From the NCBI RefSeq assembly GCF_947258575.1, contig NZ_CAMYIV010000003.1, positions 186,001 to 250,000 of the forward strand: a stretch of 64,000 nt of DNA. The letters run 5' to 3'. Below are positions 17,400-26,258 of this stretch, piece by piece (positions within the stretch are counted from its first letter, which is position 1; every line of letters starts with the position of its first letter). The notes under the pieces were generated by a model. The model worked only from the letters and a program-made list of their open reading frames with translations. It made no database searches and was not told the origin of the DNA. Both the position numbers and the translations under genes were made by a program. Source of the stretch: an uncultured Alcanivorax sp. Its GTDB lineage: Bacteria > Pseudomonadota > Gammaproteobacteria > Pseudomonadales > Alcanivoracaceae.

Positions 17400-18484
17400 G
17401 CTGTCTCCTGACCCGCCGGCGTCTGCTTAATCAATTTCAACAGGGGCGCCAGCTGGCGTTTCAATTCCGGCAATGCATTCACCACCACACGGGGCTTGCC
17501 TGCCCGCAACAGGGTGAGTGCCTGCTCTATGGTTATCGAGGGCGCCGCCTGGGCGGTGGCCAGAGGCTCATCGGGGCCATCTCTGACCACCGCCCCTGGC
17601 CCGGCCAGCCGCGCCTTGCTCATCTGTTCATCCAATACCGCCTGTACCTGGCGGGGCATCAGGCCGGTATGCGCGGTGGGCGTATGAATGACCACCGACA
17701 GCGGCAATTGCTGTGCCTGGCCGCGAAATTGAAACGCCAGCTTTTCGCTGACCTTCAACGCCCGCTCGACAAAACGCTGGGCGCCATTGGCACCGGCACT
17801 GGGCAGCAGAATGGTAAATTGGGCTACGCTGCTTCTTGCCAGCGAATCCTCCTTGCGTACCACTCCCCGCATCAATTGCGCCATTTTCATCAGCACCATA
17901 TCGGTTCTGCGTTTACCGAGCTGTACGAAAAGTTGATTGAATTGGTAAATCTCCAGTTGCACAACCGATAACGGGATCTGCTGACGACTGGCCAGCGCCA
18001 GCTCCTGGCGCAGGCGATGCTGCAGATAACGACGGTTACCCAGTCGGGTGAGCGGATCGATCATGGCCTGGCGAGCCAGCTCCTTGCGCTCACGCTGGTA
18101 GTGGGCATGGGCACGAGCACGGGCCAGAAGATCGGTGGAATTGAACGGTTTGCTGATGAAGTCGGTGCCGCCCAGACGCAGGGCTTCGCTGCGTGTTTCC
18201 TCATCGTTCTCGGCACCGGTAACGATGATCACCGGCAGGCCGGCAATGCCGTCATCCTCACTGGTGCGTATTTTTTTCAGTAACGTAAAGCCATCCATTT
18301 CCGGCATGGCCAGGTCGGAAAAGACCACGCTGATGGTCGGGTTGTGGCAGATCATTTCCCAGGCTTCGACGCCGTTTTCCGCGACTTCCACACGGAATTC
18401 CCTGCCCAGCATTTTGTCTGCGGCAAGACGCATCACCTTCGAGTCATCGACAAACAACAACACCGGCTTGTTTTTGTTATCCAT
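17396..18484 (-). CDS. Response regulator with receiver and degenerate GGDEF domain
   Basis: The 362-aa protein has an N-terminal receiver (residues about 7-125; acidic pair VDDS, phospho-acceptor Asp in VFSDLAMPEMDG, conserved Thr in IVTGA, Lys in FISKPF). A GGDEF-like domain follows (about 140-290) with DPLTRLGNRRYL intact at its start. The signature itself reads SSVAQF in place of GGDEF, so diguanylate cyclase activity is unlikely. About 70 C-terminal residues are of unknown type (TIEQALTLLRAGKPRVVVNALPELK). It overlaps its neighbours by 8 and 4 bases, so the three genes form an operon. Confidence 0.9.
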   Translation of the reverse strand: MDNKNKPVLLFVDDSKVMRLAADKMLGREFRVEVAENGVEAWEMICHNPTISVVFSDLAMPEMDGFTLLKKIRTSEDDGIAGLPVIIVTGAENDEETRSEALRLGGTDFISKPFNSTDLLARARAHAHYQRERKELARQAMIDPLTRLGNRRYLQHRLRQELALASRQQIPLSVVQLEIYQFNQLFVQLGKRRTDMVLMKMAQLMRGVVRKEDSLARSSVAQFTILLPSAGANGAQRFVERALKVSEKLAFQFRGQAQQLPLSVVIHTPTAHTGLMPRQVQAVLDEQMSKARLAGPGAVVRDGPDEPLATAQAAPSITIEQALTLLRAGKPRVVVNALPELKRQLAPLLKLIKQTPAGQETA

Positions 18485-19430
18485 GTGGCTTCATTCCCTT
18501 TTTTACCACGGACAGCGCCCCTTTCGGGCCGGGCTCTCGCCCTCGCACATACCCGTAAAGCCGGGAGCTACGCTGACAAAAATCCCCGCGCGCAATGGCA
18601 GGTAAATAATGTTCGTTGAGAAGATGCCCGGGGCGGTCGGCCAGGCAATAGACGGTGCCGGCGGTGCTGTCCAGATGGGAAAGGATGCCGATCTGCGCCA
18701 AATAATCACGCCCGTTGGCAAAGTGTTCCACATAGGGCACCGGGTGACCGGCCGCAAGCGTAAGCTGCGGATCGATTTCCAGGCTATCAGCCACCCCACC
18801 GATACAATAGATTTCCAGCTTTTTGACCAGCTGCCGGGCGCTCGGGTGACGTAACAGCTTGCGCACGATATAGCTGGCCACAATGGTGCCCTGGGAATGG
18901 CAGACCAGTACCACCTGATCATTATTTTCAAGCGCTTCCATCAGGATATTCAACGCCGGGCGCGACAGCTTGCCGTCCTTGCGAAGGGTGCGTGCGGTAA
19001 TCGACTCGGCCAGATCGCGGATCAGTCCCCAGGTAGGGGTATGAATCAGGTGCACAGGGCGGCGAAAAATCCGTGCGATCTCGCTGGCATTGAGCAGTGC
19101 CACTGGCCCGGCCGTTCCCATGCCATTGATGAAGAACCAGCGCGAAGAGCGCGCTTCATGGGTGGCCCGCGGAGGATGGCAGACCAGGGTGCCCTGGCTG
19201 ATGGATTCCCGGGTGGCCGGCACCAGCAACTGCAAGAGCGAGAACAGGGCCTCACCACGGCTGGAGTAGGATGACCAGGCCAGTTCCGAGCGAACACCTG
19301 GCTCCCGGCCCAATGGCAGAACCATGCGGGGAATATCCGCTGCATGGGTCAGGCTAAGGCGAAGATCACGTCGGATGGCAGAACGGTTATCTACCAGACG
19401 GCGAAGCCATTGTCGGGGACGGTGCAACAT
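18477..19430 (-). CDS. Alpha/beta-hydrolase-fold protein (lipase-like)
   Basis: The 317-aa protein has no signal peptide. The middle contains a cap-like region, FFINGMGTAGPVALLNA, an oxyanion-type strand, and the nucleophile elbow VVLVCHSQGTIVASYIV (Ser in HSQGT). Downstream strands such as YCIGGVADSLEIDP and candidate His residues near VEHFANG complete the triad in principle. It is the first gene of the unit with the receiver/GGDEF-like and DUF2505 genes. The start at 19430 is weakly supported (a poor purine tract upstream). The substrate is unknown. Confidence 0.7.
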   Translation of the reverse strand: MLHRPRQWLRRLVDNRSAIRRDLRLSLTHAADIPRMVLPLGREPGVRSELAWSSYSSRGEALFSLLQLLVPATRESISQGTLVCHPPRATHEARSSRWFFINGMGTAGPVALLNASEIARIFRRPVHLIHTPTWGLIRDLAESITARTLRKDGKLSRPALNILMEALENNDQVVLVCHSQGTIVASYIVRKLLRHPSARQLVKKLEIYCIGGVADSLEIDPQLTLAAGHPVPYVEHFANGRDYLAQIGILSHLDSTAGTVYCLADRPGHLLNEHYLPAIARGDFCQRSSRLYGYVRGREPGPKGALSVVKKGMKPHG

Positions 19431-19641
19431 TGGGAAGCCCTGATACGGGGTGATGACAAATTCGCTCTAATACGAAAGTTCCCCCGTACAGTACGTCGAA
19501 ATGCGGTATTTTGCCAGCAGCAATAACGGCCAGCACAACAACTCAACTTGAGCCAAATCAGCAGCTTATTTGATCAACCTTGTGTAGAACCCGAACTTTC
19601 AAGGCTCATGGCGGTTATCTCTGAAGAGCAAGATGTGCGAT

Positions 19642-19679
19642 AAAAAAACAGGCCTGCCGTGCACAAAACGACAGACCTG
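19642..19679 (-). terminator. Intrinsic terminator downstream of the MaoC gene
   Basis: On the minus strand an 11-bp stem (CAGGTCTGTCG / CGGCAGGCCTG, with two G-U pairs) is followed by seven T residues. It lies 52 bases past the stop of the MaoC-like gene. The remaining 19431-19641 stretch holds no gene I can support. Confidence 0.85.
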
Positions 19680-19730
19680 ACCAGGAGACCTTGTGATTCT
19701 CTCAACAGGCTCTTTATGGCGCTATTTGTC

Positions 19731-20192
19731 TCAAACGAAGTACATCAGCAACCATTCGGCAACCAGTGCCGGCTTATCCTCTCCTTCGATTTCCACAGTA
19801 AAGGCGAATTTCAGCAACCACTGCCCTTCCCGCTTTTCTGTGGCATCCAGCAAGGTGGCCACCGCTCGAACCCGCTTTCCCTGTTTTACCGGCGCCATGA
19901 ATCGCAGCTTGTCGAAGCCGTAATTCATGGCCATTTTCATGCCTTTGGGCATCAAGAACCCATCAATGGAAGCTTGCAGATAAGGCAGCAGAGACAGAGT
20001 CAGATAACCGTGTGCAATGGTGGTGCCGAAAGGGGTGTTCTTGGCCTGATCCGGATCCACATGAATGAACTGATGATCCAGGGTCGCGTCAGCAAAAGCG
20101 TCAATCCTGTCCTGATTTATCTGGAACCAGTCGGAGGCTCCCAGTTCCTTGCCTACGTAATCGGTCAGCGAGGCTACCTCAACCACTTTCAT
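19731..20192 (-). CDS. MaoC-family (R)-specific enoyl-CoA hydratase-like protein
   Basis: This 153-aa single hot-dog domain protein shows hydratase 2 features: FADATLDHQFIHVDPDQA with the catalytic Asp and His, followed by GTTIAHGYLTLSL. Such enzymes hydrate enoyl-CoA in fatty acid oxidation or polyhydroxyalkanoate supply. The ATG at 20192 has AAGGAGC upstream. A longer frame adds 19 residues with no family match. An intrinsic terminator follows, so it may be monocistronic. Confidence 0.88.
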   Translation of the reverse strand: MKVVEVASLTDYVGKELGASDWFQINQDRIDAFADATLDHQFIHVDPDQAKNTPFGTTIAHGYLTLSLLPYLQASIDGFLMPKGMKMAMNYGFDKLRFMAPVKQGKRVRAVATLLDATEKREGQWLLKFAFTVEIEGEDKPALVAEWLLMYFV

Positions 20193-20300
20193 CGTAACGC
20201 GCTCCTTGAATACATTTTTTCTGAAGCTTAGCGAGCCTGAGCAAGGCAATACATGACCCTTTCAGGCACTGGCCCGGGCAGGTCTGGTGCTTTTGGTCAG

Positions 20301-21149
20301 TCAGCGGTTATTGCCATCAAGAAAGGTATTCATTGCCTCTGCCACGGCCTCCGGCGCTTCCATATGCAAATGATGCCGCCCCGCTAACCGCACCACGGTG
20401 GCGTCCGGCAACCAGTCCAGTCGGTGATCGAACATGCCGTTGCCGCCCATGCCCTGCTCACCGAGAATCAGGCAAACCGGTGCCTGAATGGCACGAACAA
20501 AGCCCTCCACCTGTTCTTCAGTGAGCCGCAACGACGAGGTCAGCCGCAGGCGGCTGTCCGCCCGCCAGGTCCAGCCATCGTTCACCGGCATCAGGCCACG
20601 CTCACTCAGCAACGCAGACGCCTCACGGCTGAGGCCACCGAAACCGCGGGTGCGTGCCTCAACCGCGTCGGCAATGTCCGCGTACACCGGCTTACGCTTG
20701 TCTGCCAGCGCCATCATGTCATCCAGCGCCTTGCGCAAGGTGCTGGCCACGTCCTTACCGGGCGTGCTGGGCGGGCCCAATCCTTCAATCAGGACCAGCC
20801 GGGAGACCCGATCCGGAAACGCTGCCGCAAACAGGCAGGCAATCCCCGCCCCCATTGAGTGGCCAACCAGTGTAAAGCGTTGCCAGCCGAGCTGATCTGC
20901 CACCGCCAGCACATCACGCACATGATCCACCAGGTGGGTTACCACACCGTCCGGGCGATGATCGGAATGACCATGGCCGGAAAAATCCAGCGCCACCATG
21001 GGACGTTGCCATTGCGCTGCCAGCGGAATATAGGAAGCGGCATTGTCCAGCCAGCCATGCAGAGCCAACACCGGCTCGCCCTCACCGTCCCAGCTGAGGG
21101 CGGCCAGGGTCTGTCCGAAAACGTGAAATTGTTTCTCTTTTGCGGCCAT
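20301..21149 (-). CDS. Alpha/beta hydrolase (second gene of a hydrolase pair)
   Basis: The 282-aa protein has the classic fold: LALHGWLDNAASY with the HG oxyanion motif, LVGHSMGAGIACLFAAAFP with the GHSMG nucleophile elbow, and a C-terminal AGRHHLHMEAPEAVA region carrying the catalytic His. It resembles esterases/epoxide-hydrolase-like proteins common in pseudomonads. The start codon shares one base with the preceding stop (TAATG), and GGAGGCGAG is the ribosome-binding site. The substrate is unknown. Confidence 0.85.
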   Translation of the reverse strand: MAAKEKQFHVFGQTLAALSWDGEGEPVLALHGWLDNAASYIPLAAQWQRPMVALDFSGHGHSDHRPDGVVTHLVDHVRDVLAVADQLGWQRFTLVGHSMGAGIACLFAAAFPDRVSRLVLIEGLGPPSTPGKDVASTLRKALDDMMALADKRKPVYADIADAVEARTRGFGGLSREASALLSERGLMPVNDGWTWRADSRLRLTSSLRLTEEQVEGFVRAIQAPVCLILGEQGMGGNGMFDHRLDWLPDATVVRLAGRHHLHMEAPEAVAEAMNTFLDGNNR

Positions 21150-21961
21150 TAACTCGCCTCCCCCTGTTGCAGCGTTTGCAGGGTTTCGCGGAACAGGGCC
21201 AGGGTCTGTTCAGGCTTCTCCAGTGGATACATGTGCGACCCATCAGCAAGGCGGTGAAGCATGCCGTGGCGGCGCACATGGCGGCGTGCGCTATCGAGAA
21301 ACGGGGACGGCGACCCCTTGCCGGTAATAATCGCCCCCGGCACTTTCAGCCTGGGCATGCGTGTGGCGGCCGTGGGCGTATGCCGAAAAATATCCACTTC
21401 CACCTCCGGGCGAAAACGCAATCGCCAGCCGCCCTCCCAGGGCTCCAGACCCGCGCGCAGATAATCTGCCAGGCAACGTGGATCAAAGGCCCTGAACAGG
21501 CCGCGTGAGGAAAAGTAGCTCTCCACGGCGTCCCAGTTCGGCCAGTAATCCAGCCGCCCCTTGCTCTTGCCCGCCGGTGTCACGCGGTCAATCATGCCGG
21601 TCAGCTTCGCGGCGTGCATCATCACTCCGTGCCAACCATTCATCATTGGCGGGTCCAGCATGATCAGCGCGGAAAACCATTGCGGGCGCCGTTGCGCCAC
21701 CAGGTACATGACGACCGACCCCAGCGAATGTCCGGCTCCAACCAGCGGCTTGGGCAGGGATTCGAGCCTGGCTTCCAGCTCCAGGCTGAGGCTGTGCCAG
21801 TCCGCATCCACCGGGTAAGCCGGGTTGTGGCCCAGACGGTCAATGATGATGACATCGAACTCGTCCGCCAGGGGCGCCAGAAAGGTGTCATAGCTATGGC
21901 CGGGAATGCCGTTGGCGTGGGCAAAGACCAGCGTCTGGCGACCGGCAGAAATTGCTGACAT
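21149..21961 (-). CDS. Alpha/beta hydrolase (first gene of a hydrolase pair)
   Basis: The 270-aa protein has the strand-nucleophile arrangement VFAHANGIPGHSYDTFLAPL with GAGHSLGSVVMYLVAQRRP (Ser in GHSLG) and a C-terminal His in DGSHMYPLEKPEQTL. It lacks a signal peptide. The ATG at 21961 is backed by GGGAGACACC; an upstream frame adds 13 atypical residues. It is directly coupled to the next hydrolase gene, so the pair probably arose by duplication or works on related esters. No specific substrate can be given. Confidence 0.85.
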   Translation of the reverse strand: MSAISAGRQTLVFAHANGIPGHSYDTFLAPLADEFDVIIIDRLGHNPAYPVDADWHSLSLELEARLESLPKPLVGAGHSLGSVVMYLVAQRRPQWFSALIMLDPPMMNGWHGVMMHAAKLTGMIDRVTPAGKSKGRLDYWPNWDAVESYFSSRGLFRAFDPRCLADYLRAGLEPWEGGWRLRFRPEVEVDIFRHTPTAATRMPRLKVPGAIITGKGSPSPFLDSARRHVRRHGMLHRLADGSHMYPLEKPEQTLALFRETLQTLQQGEAS

Positions 21962-22235
21962 GGTGTCTCCCTGAATTGGGCACGAAAACAAAAGAGACAT
22001 GATAGCCGCAACTGTTCACCCCGGACCATGTCCGATAACGCCACAGAGTGGTCTGCCAGTGGTTCATTCGGGAAGCTGTGTGACAAAGGAGCAAAACCAA
22101 AGTGTTCAGATCAAGGCGAGAAAGCGCAGGACTAGTGGGCTAATTCAAGCTTTCTCAACACAGAGCTGGGCACTTTGGCGACGCGAACTGTTACAGAGCA
22201 TTCCGGATGAACCGCTAGGTCATCTTTTGTTGGTG

Positions 22236-22241
22236 TACAAT
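22236..22241 (+). promoter_or_regulatory. Probable -10 element upstream of xthA
   Basis: TACAAT lies 20 bases before the xthA start. No good -35 hexamer is found at 16-18 bases, so the assignment is weak. The remaining 22001-22235 stretch holds nothing else recognisable. Confidence 0.35.
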
Positions 22242-22261
22242 GCCCGCACAAAGGAGGCTCC

Positions 22262-23077
22262 ATGACCCTGATTTCATTCAACATCAATGGTATTCGCGCC
22301 CGTTTGCACCAGTTGCAGGCAGTCATCGATAAATATCAGCCGGCTCTGATCGGCCTGCAGGAAACCAAGGTCCATGACCCGGAGTTTCCCGAGCAGGCGG
22401 TTCGTGACATGGGCTACCACCCCTACTATTTTGGCCAGAAAGGCCACTATGGCGTGGCACTGATTACCCGCGAACCGCTGGAATCGGTTCAGTACGGCTT
22501 TCCCACCGATGATGAAGACGCCCAGCGACGCATGATCATCGGCACCCTGCGTCATACCGATGGCTCTGCCATCACCGTTCTCAACGGCTATTTTCCCCAG
22601 GGCGAAAACCGCGAGCACCCGCTGAAATTTCCTGCCAAGGAAAAGTTTTATCAGGATCTGCAGAGCTACCTGGATAACCACCAGCAACCCGACCAGCAGG
22701 TGGCCGTCATGGGAGATTTCAATATTTCCTCCACCGATCTCGACATCGGCATCGGCGAAGCCAATCGCAAACGCTGGCTGCGCGAAGGCAAAACCAGCTT
22801 TCTGCCGGAAGAACGGGAATGGTGGCAACGCCTGATCGACTGGGGGCTAACCGATACCTTCCGGCACCAGAATCCAGACACTGATGACATCTTTTCCTGG
22901 TTTGACTACCGCTCCCGTGGCTTCGAGCGCGAGCCACGCCGGGGCCTGCGCATCGATACCGTACTGGCCACAGCCCCGCTGCTGGAAAAGCTCGATACCA
23001 CCGGCGTGGACTATGACCTGCGCGGCATGGAAAAACCGTCCGACCACTGCCCAGTATGGGCCAGGTTTCGCGGCTAA
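22262..23077 (+). CDS. xthA: Exodeoxyribonuclease III (AP endonuclease)
   Basis: The 271-aa enzyme removes 3' blocking groups and cleaves at abasic sites in base excision repair. It shows the Exo III features: [14 protein letters not shown] at the start, LQETKVHD with the metal-binding Glu, VMGDFNIS with the Asp-Asn pair, and the C-terminal RIDTVLAT and KPSDHCPV with catalytic Asp and His. Length and motifs match the E. coli type. AAAGGAGG lies just before the ATG. The stop is three bases before the next gene, so both are probably in one transcript. Confidence 0.97.
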   Translation: MTLISFNINGIRARLHQLQAVIDKYQPALIGLQETKVHDPEFPEQAVRDMGYHPYYFGQKGHYGVALITREPLESVQYGFPTDDEDAQRRMIIGTLRHTDGSAITVLNGYFPQGENREHPLKFPAKEKFYQDLQSYLDNHQQPDQQVAVMGDFNISSTDLDIGIGEANRKRWLREGKTSFLPEEREWWQRLIDWGLTDTFRHQNPDTDDIFSWFDYRSRGFEREPRRGLRIDTVLATAPLLEKLDTTGVDYDLRGMEKPSDHCPVWARFRG

Positions 23078-23080
23078 GCC

Positions 23081-24106
23081 ATGAAGATCAAACTGCACCC
23101 GGAAAAGCTAAAGCTCAATCTGGACACGGTCGGTTTTGTTATCGATCTGTTGATGATTGCCCTGGTCATCCTCAACCTTGGCCTGATCCTGTTCGACTGG
23201 CTTTTCCAGGTGCCGCCGGTACAAGGGTTTCTGGCCGATATGACGCCGGCATTCCATGCCTTCTACCGGGATACCATCCACAGCAATTTTCTGTTTTATG
23301 ACCTCTGTTTCGTCGCTGTCTACCTGACCGAGTTCGTGATCCGCTGGATTGTCGCCATTGCCCGTAGCACCTACCACCGGTGGTTCTTCTACCCCTTTGC
23401 CCACTGGTATGACCTGCTCGGCTGTATTCCGGTGGGCAGTTTCCGCTGGTTGCGGATTCTACGTGTGGTTGGCCTGGTCATGCGTCTGCAGCGCATGGGC
23501 ATTATCGACCTGTCACAAACCTGGCTGGGCCAGACTATCCTCAAGTATTACGGCATCGTGGTAGAGGAAGTCTCCGACCGGGTGGTGATCAATGTATTAA
23601 GCGGTGCCCAGCGAGAGATCGGTGGCGGCAGCCCGCTACTGCATCGTATCGAAACCCAGGTACTGGCACCGCGTCAGGAGAAGCTGGTGAGTTTTATCGC
23701 TACCCGGATCGCCGACGCCACCCAGAAAAGCCACGGCCAGTATCGCGATCAACTGGCGGAATATTTCGCCCACCTGACCGACGAATCGCTCACCCGCACC
23801 CAGGCCGGTAAACGCCTGGCGGCCATCCCCGTGGCCGGGCCACGGGCTATCGCCCTGCTCGGCGACGCCGTGCGCGAGACCGGTACCGCTTTCGTGGATC
23901 AATTGGTGGATGACCTGGCGTCACCCGCCAACCGACCCCAGCTGGAGCAACTTCTCCACGATCTGATCGGTGCCGCCAAGGGAGAAGGCGAGCAGCTCGA
24001 CCAGCTGATCCGCGACACCTTGCTGGATGTGCTGGAACAGGTAAAAGCGCAGATGGCCGTGCAACAATGGAAGCTGGAAGAGCAAGACGGCCCCGAAAAA
24101 AGTTGA
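23081..24106 (+). CDS. Voltage-sensor-like membrane protein without pore domain
   Basis: The 341-aa protein has four hydrophobic segments near residues 17-43, 70-92, 103-117 and 118-138. The second keeps an acidic/basic pattern (TEFVIRW), the third contains HWYDLLGCIPV, and the fourth carries arginines at three-residue spacing (RWLRILRVVGLVMRLQR) as in S4 voltage sensors. No S5-pore-S6 follows. Instead there are about 200 residues of soluble, helix-rich sequence with no recognised domain. It is annotated in relatives as an ion transporter, but a channel pore is not visible. It starts 3 bases after xthA and is probably co-transcribed. Confidence 0.75.
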   Translation: MKIKLHPEKLKLNLDTVGFVIDLLMIALVILNLGLILFDWLFQVPPVQGFLADMTPAFHAFYRDTIHSNFLFYDLCFVAVYLTEFVIRWIVAIARSTYHRWFFYPFAHWYDLLGCIPVGSFRWLRILRVVGLVMRLQRMGIIDLSQTWLGQTILKYYGIVVEEVSDRVVINVLSGAQREIGGGSPLLHRIETQVLAPRQEKLVSFIATRIADATQKSHGQYRDQLAEYFAHLTDESLTRTQAGKRLAAIPVAGPRAIALLGDAVRETGTAFVDQLVDDLASPANRPQLEQLLHDLIGAAKGEGEQLDQLIRDTLLDVLEQVKAQMAVQQWKLEEQDGPEKS

Positions 24107-24157
24107 TAACATCGAGTAAGACTAAAGTCTCAGCGACTACGCCAACCGGATCACATC

Positions 24158-24661
24158 ATGAGTACCACTGCCGACTCCAGTGACGACAATTTGCAGCTAC
24201 CTCGCTCCCGTATCCTGCTGGTGGATGACACGCCACAGAATCTGGTAGCACTCGAGGTGGTACTGGAAGACATGGACTGTGATCTGGACAGCGTGACCAG
24301 CGGCAATGCGGCCCTGGCCAAGCTCCTCAAGGAAGATTACGCCCTGGTCCTGCTGGACGTTCAAATGCCGGAAATGGACGGTTTCGAAGTAGCCGGCATC
24401 ATGCGCTCCCATCAGCGCACCCAGAATGTGCCTATCATTTTTGTGACTGCGATCTCGAAAGAAACCCGCTTTGTGCAACAAGGTTATCGCAGTGGTGCCG
24501 TAGACTATCTGTTCAAGCCCATTGATCCGCAACTGTTGCAGAGCAAGGTCAGCTTCTTCCTCAGCCTCGATCAACAGAAGAAGCGACTGGAAGCGAAACT
24601 GGCCCAGGCCCGTCGCTCAGAAGCCGAAATGAAGGCGCTTTACGGTGAACCGCCCGAGTAA
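24158..24661 (+). CDS. Single-domain response regulator with coiled C-terminal tail
   Basis: The 167-aa protein is a CheY-like receiver (residues about 18-135) with the acidic pair in LLVDDT, the phospho-acceptor in LVLLDVQMPEMDG, Thr in IIFVTA and Lys in YLFKPI. Beyond it lies a short helical tail (QQKKRLEAKLAQARRSEAEMKAL) and no output domain. It overlaps the kinase gene, suggesting that the two act together. Confidence 0.92.
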   Translation: MSTTADSSDDNLQLPRSRILLVDDTPQNLVALEVVLEDMDCDLDSVTSGNAALAKLLKEDYALVLLDVQMPEMDGFEVAGIMRSHQRTQNVPIIFVTAISKETRFVQQGYRSGAVDYLFKPIDPQLLQSKVSFFLSLDQQKKRLEAKLAQARRSEAEMKALYGEPPE

Positions 24662-25928
24662 ATGCCCACCGGGCCCGACAACAATAATCGGTCAGGACGA
24701 CCTCGATAACAGCATGCCCATCAGACTTCCCGGATACCGTATTACCGAACGCCTTGGCAAGGGCGGCATGGCGCATGTCTTTCTCGCCACCCAGCATTCC
24801 TTTGAGCGTCAGGTTGCGATCAAGATACTCACCCCCTCCCTCGCCCTGGAACCACGCTTTGCCGAACGCTTTATGCAGGAAGCCCGCACTGTGGCCAGCC
24901 TCAATCATCCCCATATCGTACCGGTGTACGACGTCGGCGAGCACGAGGGTTACTATTACCTGAGTATGGAGTACGTGACCGGGGGCAGCCTGAAACAACG
25001 CATTCGCGATGGCATGGAGCCCAGGGACGCAGAAAACGTGCTGCGGCAATTGGCCGGCGCCCTGGACTACGCCGGCTTGCATGGCTTCATCCACCGGGAC
25101 GTAAAGCCGGACAATGTGTTGTTCCGTGCCGACGGGTCTGCGCTGTTGATGGACTTCGGCATCGCCGCCAACATGCTGAGCGATACCAGCGTCACCGGCA
25201 CTAACAGCGTCATGGGCACCCCCAAATACATGAGCCCGGAACAGCACCGCTCCCAGCCGCTGACACCACAATCCGACCTTTATTCCCTGGGCTGTGTGTT
25301 CTACGAAATGCTCACTGGCCAGCCGCCCTATCAGGGCGACGATGCCAGCACTATGGCCTTGGCCCACCTGCGTGAGCCGATACCCTTGTTGCCTGTCACA
25401 CTCCGCCATTATCAGCCATTGCTGCGCCAGTTGCTGGCCAAGGCCCCGGCAGATCGCCCGGAAAGCGGCGCCGCTCTGGTTGACGCCCTCGACCACCTGG
25501 AATCCCCGGAGCATTACACCCGTGAACGGGCCCGCTACCGCCCACGGGAAGCCGGCATCAACGGTACCCTGGCACCACGGCTGCGGCTCAAGGAAACCAA
25601 GGCAGGAATGAGCTGGCGAGGCAATCTCTACCAGTACGACATTTATCTGGTGGCCGACGACTTCGAGCAGTTCCAGTCCCACTTTCCGGTACTGCGCTCT
25701 GCTCTGCAGGACTGGCACCGGCAAAGGGGCTCGCGCTGCAAGGGTGTCACCATCAAGGCGACCCTGCACCCGTGGATCAGTGGCCGGGTAAAGCAGTATC
25801 TCAAAGAGCTTCGTCAGTCAGAGGGGCTGGAATTTCTCGGTGGTCTGCCAATTCTGCTCAACCTGGTGGCCGCCGATGGTCAGCCCATTGAACGGTTAGC
25901 CTGGGAACCGGATTCTGAATCCAGTTAA
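24645..25928 (+). CDS. Serine/threonine protein kinase with novel C-terminal domain
   Basis: The protein is 427 aa if started at GTG 24645 (AAGG upstream; coupled to the receiver gene); an alternative ATG at 24714 removes 23 residues. The kinase domain is intact: G-loop LGKGGMAHV (residues 37-45), Lys60 in VAIKI, HRDVKPDN catalytic loop, DFG in LLMDFGIA, and GTPKYMSPEQ. From about residue 315 to the end lies a domain I cannot name (MSWRGNLYQYDIYLVADDFEQF, then KGVTIKATLHPW). No transmembrane segment is seen, so it is probably cytoplasmic. The C-terminal domain could be a substrate- or stimulus-binding part. Confidence 0.9.
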   Translation: MNRPSKCPPGPTTIIGQDDLDNSMPIRLPGYRITERLGKGGMAHVFLATQHSFERQVAIKILTPSLALEPRFAERFMQEARTVASLNHPHIVPVYDVGEHEGYYYLSMEYVTGGSLKQRIRDGMEPRDAENVLRQLAGALDYAGLHGFIHRDVKPDNVLFRADGSALLMDFGIAANMLSDTSVTGTNSVMGTPKYMSPEQHRSQPLTPQSDLYSLGCVFYEMLTGQPPYQGDDASTMALAHLREPIPLLPVTLRHYQPLLRQLLAKAPADRPESGAALVDALDHLESPEHYTRERARYRPREAGINGTLAPRLRLKETKAGMSWRGNLYQYDIYLVADDFEQFQSHFPVLRSALQDWHRQRGSRCKGVTIKATLHPWISGRVKQYLKELRQSEGLEFLGGLPILLNLVAADGQPIERLAWEPDSESS

Positions 25929-26035
25929 AACCCAGTATCCACAATTTCACAAAGTAAAACCGTGTCATTACCCCTCGCGAACTCACTGTGAAAACAGGGT
26001 TTCTGCCGGGATAGCGATCGCCGAATAACAGACAT

Positions 26036-26062
26036 AAAAAAAGCACCAACATAGGTTGGTGC
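26036..26062 (-). terminator. Intrinsic terminator downstream of sixA
   Basis: The stem GCACCAAC / GTTGGTGC is followed by seven T residues on the minus strand. It lies about 200 bases past the sixA stop, farther than usual, so it could instead end an unannotated transcript that begins in 26063-26258. That stretch has no supported gene. Confidence 0.8.
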
Positions 26063-26258
26063 TCGAGGATCTGCCTAAGTTGATGTGATGCAAGGAGACA
26101 TCACATTCCCCCCCTTAGGGTGGTACCGATGACACCGTTCAGGAGTCTGCCATGCGTTCCAGTGTCATCAAGGTCAGGTTAGGGCAATCGCAAACAACCT
26201 GACCAGCGCCTATCGGCGAAAGGTACGCAACGCGTTATCAAGGGTAGGGTTTTCCGGA

